Positions 59,329 through 64,000 of a stretch of 64,000 bases of DNA are shown in pieces (position 1 is the first letter of the stretch; each line of letters starts with the position of its first letter). The translations under genes were made by a program, and so were the position numbers. The stretch is from Streptomyces sp. NRRL F-6676. Lineage in GTDB: Bacteria > Actinomycetota > Actinomycetes > Streptomycetales > Streptomycetaceae. The stretch covers positions 1 through 64,000 of the forward strand of contig NZ_JOHS01000034.1 of assembly GCF_000725625.1 (NCBI RefSeq), read 5' to 3'. The notes below the pieces were generated by a model that had not been told where the DNA came from, did not search any database, and saw nothing but the letters and a program-made list of their open reading frames with translations.

Positions 59329-60435
59329 ATGGTTTCTCCCGTACGCGTCTGGCTCAACCGCACGTACGCGGAGAACGTGTTCTTCATCGATCAGCTGCGC
59401 CGAAATCCCGACGGCCGTGCCGTCGAGGTCCATGCCACGCACGGCGACGCGGACTCCCCCGTCCTCGCCGCCGCCGACACCGCCGAGCCGGAGCCGGAGG
59501 GCCTGTCCCCCGCCGCCTACGTCGAGTACGCGCTCGCCCAGTGCCGCCGCCGGGGCATCGACGTGTTCGTGCCCCGGCTGCACCAGGAGGCGGTCGTCGC
59601 GCACCGCGCGGAGTTCACGGCCGCCGGTACGGCGCTGCTGGCGCCGTCCGCCGAGGCGGTCGCGGTGTTCCGGGACAAGGTGACGGCGTACGAGGCCGCG
59701 CGCTCGGTGGGGCTGCCCGTGCCGCCGTGGTTCCGGGTGCGTGACGCGAGTGAACTCCTGCACGCCGTGAGGGAGTTGGAGTCCGCCGGGCACACCGCGT
59801 GCTTCAAGCCGGCGGACGGTGCGGGCGGCGTGGGGTTCCGGGTGGTCACCCGGACCCGGTTCTCGCTGGCGCAGCTCGCCGGATTCCCGGGCCCGCAGGT
59901 GCCGCTCGACCTCGTCGTCCGGGCGCTCCGCGAGGCCGGGGAGCCGGTGAACTGGCTGGTCATGCCCCGCCTCGGGCAGCCGGAGGTGTCGGTGGACTGC
60001 CTCACCGGAACCGACGACCGCGTCCGTATGGCGATCGGCCGGACGAAGAACGGCCGCCGGCGCGGGTTCACACTGCACGAGCGCTGGATCGCCCCGGCGG
60101 TGCGGCTCGCGGAGACGTTCGGGCTGCACCATCTGTCGAACATCCAGTTCCGCATGTTCGAGGACCCCGGGCACCCCGACGGCGCCCGTCCCGTCCTGCT
60201 CGACGTCAACACCCGCCCCGCGGGCGGGCTGCACCAGCTGTCGCTGTGCGGCGTGAACGCGCCCTGGGCCGCCGTCCGGCTCGCCCTCGGCGACGATCCG
60301 GGCCGGGTCGTACCGCCGTTCGTCGGGGACGACTACGCGGTGGTCTCCGGGCCCCGCCCGCTGCGGGCGGCCGGGGTGCCGAAGCCCCGGGAGGCCGCCG
60401 TGAGTTCCACGCGGGCCGCGGCCGTGCCCCTCTAG
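59329..60435 (+). CDS. ATP-grasp enzyme
   Basis: 368 aa. The nucleotide fold is recognisable: FRDKVTAYEAARSVGLPVPPWFRV, HTACFKPADGAGGVGFRVV (lysine and glycine-rich loop near residue 155), PEVSVDCLTGTD, and metal site VLLDVNTRPAGGLHQLSL near 295. It may ligate an amino acid or peptide to a carboxylate. Starts at ATG 59329 after GAAAGG; an ATG at 59206 adds a tail with no family likeness. Divergent from the PPTase gene. No RiPP precursor gene was found next to it. Substrate unknown. Confidence 0.85.
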   Translation: MVSPVRVWLNRTYAENVFFIDQLRRNPDGRAVEVHATHGDADSPVLAAADTAEPEPEGLSPAAYVEYALAQCRRRGIDVFVPRLHQEAVVAHRAEFTAAGTALLAPSAEAVAVFRDKVTAYEAARSVGLPVPPWFRVRDASELLHAVRELESAGHTACFKPADGAGGVGFRVVTRTRFSLAQLAGFPGPQVPLDLVVRALREAGEPVNWLVMPRLGQPEVSVDCLTGTDDRVRMAIGRTKNGRRRGFTLHERWIAPAVRLAETFGLHHLSNIQFRMFEDPGHPDGARPVLLDVNTRPAGGLHQLSLCGVNAPWAAVRLALGDDPGRVVPPFVGDDYAVVSGPRPLRAAGVPKPREAAVSSTRAAAVPL

Positions 60436-60476
60436 CCACCCCGCCGGCCGCCCCTCCCCACAGGCACATTCCAGCC

Positions 60477-60529
60477 GGTCCGGACCAATTGCCGTCGCCC
60501 CCCTTGACGCCGCAATTGGTCCATACCAA
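60477..60529. promoter_or_regulatory. Two DasR-type boxes upstream of the chitinase gene
   Basis: GGTCCGGACC (60477-60486) and TTGGTCCATACCAA (60516-60529) match the dre pattern (TGGTCTAGACCA-like) bound by DasR, the GlcNAc-responsive GntR regulator of chitinases. Their centres are 41 nt apart and flank the -35-like TTGACG (60504-60509); the second overlaps the presumed promoter spacer. Confidence 0.8.
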
Positions 60530-60629
60530 ATTGATGAGCGCACCTTCCGCAGCACCTTGCTCGCACCGTCCCGCTGCGTCCCGCACCACCCGGCACTCCC
60601 GAATTCCCCATTCCCCACAGGGAGATCGC

Positions 60630-62342
60630 GTGCGCACTCATCGCTCGTCATCGGCCTCGTCAGGTTTCCTGGGGCGCTCCAGACGCGCCCTCGTCGCCGT
60701 GCTCGGCTCCGCCGCGCTGGCCCTCGCCGGGGCCCTCGCGGTGCCCGGCACGGCCCACGCGGCCAACGTCCTGTCCAACCCCGGCTTCGAGTCGGGCTCC
60801 CTCTCCCCCTGGTCCTGTTCCGGCAACCTCGGCTCGGTCGTCTCCTCCCCGGTGCACGGCGGCTCCAAGGCCCTCGCGGGCGCGGTCACCTCCAGTGACA
60901 ACGCCCAGTGCACCCAGACCGTGTCCGTCCAGCCCAACACCGCGTACACGCTGAGCGGTTGGGTCCGGGGCTCGTACGTCTACCTCGGCGTCGACGGCGG
61001 CGCCTCCACCTGGACCTCCTCGCCCTCCACGTACAGCCAGCTGAAGGTGCCGTTCACCACCGGCGCCTCGCAGACCAGCGTCAAGCTGTACGTCCACGGC
61101 TGGTACGCCCAGGGCACCTACTACGCCGACGACATCTCGCTCGACGGCCCGGGCGGCGGCAACAGCTCCGACACCCAGGCGCCCAGCGCGCCGACGAACC
61201 TGACGTCGACCGGCAAGACGTCCTCCAGCGTCTCGCTGTCCTGGTCGGCGGCCTCGGACAACGTGGGCGTCACCGGCTACGACGTCTACAGCGGCGGCAA
61301 CCAGGTGCTCAGCGTCTCCGGCACCAGCGCCACCGTCGGCGGGCTGTCGGCGAGCACCGCCTATACGTTCACCGTCAAGGCGCGGGACGCGGCCGGGAAC
61401 ACCTCGGCGGCCTCCAACTCCGTGAGCGTCACCACCAGCGCGGGCAGCGGCAGCGGCACCGGCTTCAAGCAGGCGGCGCCCTACCTCTACCTCGGCTGGG
61501 GCGACCCGCCGAGCGCGACCTCGGTGATGAGCGCGACCGGCATCAAGTGGTACACGATGGCGTTCATGCTCGACTCGGGCGGCTGCAACCCCGCCTGGGA
61601 CGGCAGCCGGGCGCTGACCGGCGGCGTCGACCAGAGCACCATCAACCAGATCCGCTCGGCCGGCGGTGACATCGTGCCCTCGTTCGGCGGCTGGCAGGGC
61701 AGCAAGCTCGGCGCCAACTGCTCCTCCGCGGGCGCGCTCGCCGGGGCGCTTCAGAAGGTGATCGACGCCTATTCGCTCAAGGCGATCGACATGGACATCG
61801 AGAACACGGACGAGTTCGAGAACGAGGCCGTGCAGGCGAGGATCCTCACCGCGCTGAAGACGGTCAAGGCGAACAACCCCGGCCTGCGGACCATCGTCAC
61901 CTTCGGCACCTCGACGACCGGGCCGACCTACTACGGCAACCGGCTCATCGAGCAGGCCAAGTCGCTCGACGCCGGCATCGACGTCTTCACCATCATGCCG
62001 TTCGACTTCGGCGGCGGCTCCGACATGTACGGCAACACGGTGAACGCCGCCGAGGGCCTGAAGGCCAAGCTGAAGTCGACCTTCGGGTGGGACGACGCCA
62101 CCGCCTACTCCCACATCGGCATCTCCGGCATGAACGGCCTGTCCGACCAGCAGGAGAACACCACCCCGGCGATCTGGACGTCGATCCGGGACTGGGCCAA
62201 CTCGCACCACATCGCGCGGCTGGCGTACTGGGCGGTCAACCGCGACCGGCCGTGCGCGGGCGGCGGCGTGGTGAGCAACTGCTCCGGGATCTCCCAGAGC
62301 GACTGGCAGTTCACCTCGATCACGGCCGGTTTCACGGGCTGA
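60630..62342 (+). CDS. Secreted GH18 chitinase with N-terminal binding module and fibronectin III domain
   Basis: 570 aa. Sec signal to about residue 45 (AGALAVPGTAHA), a CBM4/9-like module (46-175, VLSNPGFESGSLSPW), FnIII (185-275, APSAPTNLTSTGKTSSSVSLSW), then GH18 (285-570). The catalytic DxDxE is KAIDMDIENTD near residue 390, with the final Glu as acid; MPFDFGGGSDMYG and the C-terminal AYWAVNRDRPC are also typical. GTG 60630 follows GGGAGA. Splits chitin to feed the GlcNAc pathway; repression by DasR is likely. Confidence 0.92.
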   Translation: MRTHRSSSASSGFLGRSRRALVAVLGSAALALAGALAVPGTAHAANVLSNPGFESGSLSPWSCSGNLGSVVSSPVHGGSKALAGAVTSSDNAQCTQTVSVQPNTAYTLSGWVRGSYVYLGVDGGASTWTSSPSTYSQLKVPFTTGASQTSVKLYVHGWYAQGTYYADDISLDGPGGGNSSDTQAPSAPTNLTSTGKTSSSVSLSWSAASDNVGVTGYDVYSGGNQVLSVSGTSATVGGLSASTAYTFTVKARDAAGNTSAASNSVSVTTSAGSGSGTGFKQAAPYLYLGWGDPPSATSVMSATGIKWYTMAFMLDSGGCNPAWDGSRALTGGVDQSTINQIRSAGGDIVPSFGGWQGSKLGANCSSAGALAGALQKVIDAYSLKAIDMDIENTDEFENEAVQARILTALKTVKANNPGLRTIVTFGTSTTGPTYYGNRLIEQAKSLDAGIDVFTIMPFDFGGGSDMYGNTVNAAEGLKAKLKSTFGWDDATAYSHIGISGMNGLSDQQENTTPAIWTSIRDWANSHHIARLAYWAVNRDRPCAGGGVVSNCSGISQSDWQFTSITAGFTG

Positions 62343-62397
62343 GCCCGCGCTCCGGCGCCCCTCGTCACGGACTGGGACCCGCGCTCCGGCGCCCGTC

Positions 62398-63285
62398 TCA
62401 GCGTGGGGGTACCCGCTCCGGGTACCCCCACTTCCGTGCCAACTCCTTCAGCCTGGGCGGCAGTTCGGCGTCCGGGTCGGCGGAGCGGGCCCGCTGGACG
62501 CGGCCGGACTTCAGGGTGCTGCTCCAGTCGCCGAGCTGCGGGCGGAACGTGCCGTGGTCCCTGCTGCCGTAGTCGAGCATGCCGGGCTCCCACGGCACTC
62601 CGAGGTACTCGCACAGCCCCCGGGTGGCCCGTTCCGGGTCGGCGGTGAGCTCCTCGTACGTCAGCACGTGCGGGCCGAGGTGCTGCCGGGCCTCCTCCAG
62701 CTTCTCGGCGTACTCCAGCACCTCGGCGCGGATCGCCGCGTGGTCGGGGTCGGTGCGGCGGCCGGTCAGCGAGGTGACGATCGCGCCGGGTTCGCGCAGC
62801 AGCAGGATGTACCGGGCGTCGGGCCAGCATCGGCGCAGCCGGGGCCAGATGAGGGTGTTGGCCGGGGTCTTGTCGACGATGACGTCCTTGCCGCTGCGGG
62901 CGAGTTCGAGGTGCAGCACCCGGTCCCAGAGGACGTGCTCCAGCTCCGTGCGGTCCAGTTCCAGCGCCTTCATGGCCTCGGCGGTGAAGTCCCGGGACAG
63001 ATGCACGTGCAGGGTGCGCAGGTGCATCTCGTGCGGGGCGCGGATCCGGCTGTGGCTGTTGAGCAGGACCCGTAGCAGGGTCGAGCCGGAGCGGACCGAG
63101 GAGAGCACGAAGACCGGCGAGGACACCAGCCGCGGGGCGCACGGCGCGGTGTACGGGGCCGTCTCCGGGGTGCGCGGGGCGGGTACGGCGTCCAGTGTGC
63201 GGCGCGGCGGACTCACGGCCTGCATCACCAGCCTGCCGCGCCGCCTCAGTCCCTTGCCGATCACTGTGAGCCGGGGGTCCCGCAC
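62398..63285 (-). CDS. Sulfotransferase-family protein
   Basis: 295 aa. The PAPS-binding loop is FVLSSVRSGSTLLRVLLNS near residue 60, and the 3'-phosphate region LLLREPGAIVTSLTGRR near 155. Transfers sulfate from PAPS to an unknown hydroxyl or amine. Start at GTG 63285 with GGGAG upstream; an ATG 45 bp earlier lacks support. A 12-bp hairpin lies inside the final codons (62403-62431). No carbohydrate or secondary-metabolite genes beside it give a clue. Confidence 0.85.
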   Translation of the reverse strand: MRDPRLTVIGKGLRRRGRLVMQAVSPPRRTLDAVPAPRTPETAPYTAPCAPRLVSSPVFVLSSVRSGSTLLRVLLNSHSRIRAPHEMHLRTLHVHLSRDFTAEAMKALELDRTELEHVLWDRVLHLELARSGKDVIVDKTPANTLIWPRLRRCWPDARYILLLREPGAIVTSLTGRRTDPDHAAIRAEVLEYAEKLEEARQHLGPHVLTYEELTADPERATRGLCEYLGVPWEPGMLDYGSRDHGTFRPQLGDWSSTLKSGRVQRARSADPDAELPPRLKELARKWGYPERVPPR

Positions 63286-63459
63286 GGTGCCGCTCCCTTC
63301 CTTCGCGCGCCTTCGCCTGCCGCTCCGCATTGCAGGGGCGGCGGGCGAAGGGGAGATGACGCGGAGGCGAAGCGGAGGGGCCGCGGCGGCCGGCGCACCG
63401 ATGGTGACCTGCGCACTTACCGCTCTCTTAATACTTCATGGGAAAGCGTGTCCGGTGGG

Positions 63460-64000
63460 CTACCGCAGATAGGCCAGGCCCGGGTGGACGGCGGTGTACC
63501 CCTCCACGAGCCTGCGGGCGACGTTGACCGAGTCGACGAGCGGGTGCATGGCGAACGCCTTCACGGCGGTCGTACGGGACCCGGAGGCGGCCGCCGACAG
63601 CACCTCGCGCTCGACCGCCTTCACCGCGCACACCAGTCCGGTGGCGTGGCCGGGCAGCGGGTCGACGGCGACCGGGTGCGCGCCGTTCGCGTCGACCAGG
63701 CAGGGCACCTCGATGACGGCGTCGGCGTCCAGGGCGGCGAGGGTGGTGCCGTTGCGGACGTTGAGGATGAGCGTGGCGCGTTCGTCGCGGGCGATGGCCC
63801 GCATCAGGGCGAGGGCGACGTTCTCGTAGCCGCCGGAGAGATCCTCCGCGGCGCGCTCGCCGGCGCCGGCGGTTTCCCGGTTCTCCGCCATGTAGGTGGC
63901 CTCGCGTTCGGCGCGGGTGCGGTCCCACAGGTCGAGGGCGGGGGTGTCCGGGCGGGCGGCCCGGGCGTAGAAGCCGGCCTGCTGGTCGAGGAGGAAGGCG
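63460..64000 (-). CDS. GH4 6-phospho-beta-glucosidase/alpha-galactosidase-like protein (cut by window edge)
   Basis: The visible part is the C-terminal 180 residues; the frame stays open through the right edge of the window (reading ...AFLLDQQAGFYARAARPDTPALDLWDRTRA just before the segment starting MAENRETAG), so the ATG near 63891 is not the start. Recognised by VIEVPCLVDANGAHPVAV, LVCAVKAVEREVLSAAA and KAFAMHPLVDSVNVARRLVEGY, typical of the NAD- and metal-dependent GH4 family. N-terminal Rossmann motif lies outside the window. A 174-bp gap separates it from the sulfotransferase gene. Confidence 0.82.
   Translation of the reverse strand, partial: AFLLDQQAGFYARAARPDTPALDLWDRTRAEREATYMAENRETAGAGERAAEDLSGGYENVALALMRAIARDERATLILNVRNGTTLAALDADAVIEVPCLVDANGAHPVAVDPLPGHATGLVCAVKAVEREVLSAAASGSRTTAVKAFAMHPLVDSVNVARRLVEGYTAVHPGLAYLR

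Noticed and set aside
62403..62431. 12-bp hairpin as terminator of the sulfotransferase gene
   Set aside because: It lies within the final codons before the stop, so it may be a coding coincidence (WGYPERVPPR); left unscored as a terminator.
63460..63891. Complete 143-aa gene starting at ATG 63891
   Set aside because: The frame is open to the window edge and upstream residues fit the GH4 family, so this is the tail of a larger gene.
1..64000. CRISPR arrays, tRNA, rRNA, integrase or transposase genes
   Set aside because: None seen. The regularly spaced repeats at 9575 and 52760 lack spacer-repeat structure of CRISPR, and no T-loop motif of a tRNA stood out by eye; a tRNAscan run would settle it.

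Overview
The window is a 64 kb piece of a high-GC actinobacterial chromosome, almost certainly Streptomyces. The evidence is the codon bias, an SsgA-like sporulation protein, a WhiB-family protein, a complete pca operon in the Streptomyces order IJFHGBL with a divergent PcaV-type repressor, rare in-frame TTA codons, a chitinase behind DasR-type boxes, and many intergenic hairpins built on GCGCGGTTCCCCGCGCCCCT. I see no transposase, integrase, rRNA, tRNA or CRISPR array.

Layout. 1-5 kb: a leftward set for acyl-CoA metabolism (multifunctional hydratase/dehydrogenase, thiolase, racemase-type CoA transferase). 5-14 kb: endonuclease V, a small basic protein, SsgD-like and GPP34 proteins, an antibiotic-resistance-type ABC-F ATPase behind a strong promoter and a 250-nt leader, an acyl-ACP desaturase behind a phased operator array, a LuxR regulator, a WhiB-like protein and a tandem VOC protein. 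14-20 kb: LacI regulator, a divergent pair of DNA-repair genes (LigD-type polymerase and ATP-dependent ligase), zinc alcohol dehydrogenase, DUF3048 lipoprotein. 20-27 kb: pcaV and pcaIJFHGBL, converting protocatechuate to acetyl-CoA and succinyl-CoA. 27-30 kb: a large AAA/LAL-like regulator with two TTA codons and no C-terminal HTH.

30-40 kb: two DUF2510 proteins, a TetR/PAP2/DMT group around a perfect 54-nt palindrome, a vanillate demethylase operon (vanA, a His-rich 72-aa ORF, vanB) that would feed protocatechuate to pca, and a Tat-exported phospholipase C. 40-44 kb: a four-gene NitT/TauT-type ABC importer. 44-52 kb: a leftward alpha-glucan locus (LacI, binding protein, two permeases, GH13, secreted GH87). 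52-53 kb: a dense cluster of hairpin repeats. 53-58 kb: an MmyB-like sensor domain protein divergent from a tightly packed cassette of XRE regulator, ImmA/IrrE-like metalloprotease with a TTA codon, seven-helix membrane protein and FAD monooxygenase. 58-64 kb: a small ORF, Sfp-type PPTase, ATP-grasp enzyme, GH18 chitinase, sulfotransferase, and a GH4 glycosidase cut by the window edge.

Two themes link the genes: aromatic catabolism (van to pca to thiolases) and polymer scavenging (GH87/GH13, chitinase, phospholipase C). The best candidate for an undescribed system is the XRE / HEXXH protease / seven-helix / flavoprotein cassette at 54-58 kb. The most striking regulatory DNA is the 15-bp-phased array at 9575-9645, the 54-nt palindrome at 32652-32705 and the ABC-F leader at 7540-7788. 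All homology statements are from reading the translations; no database was searched.
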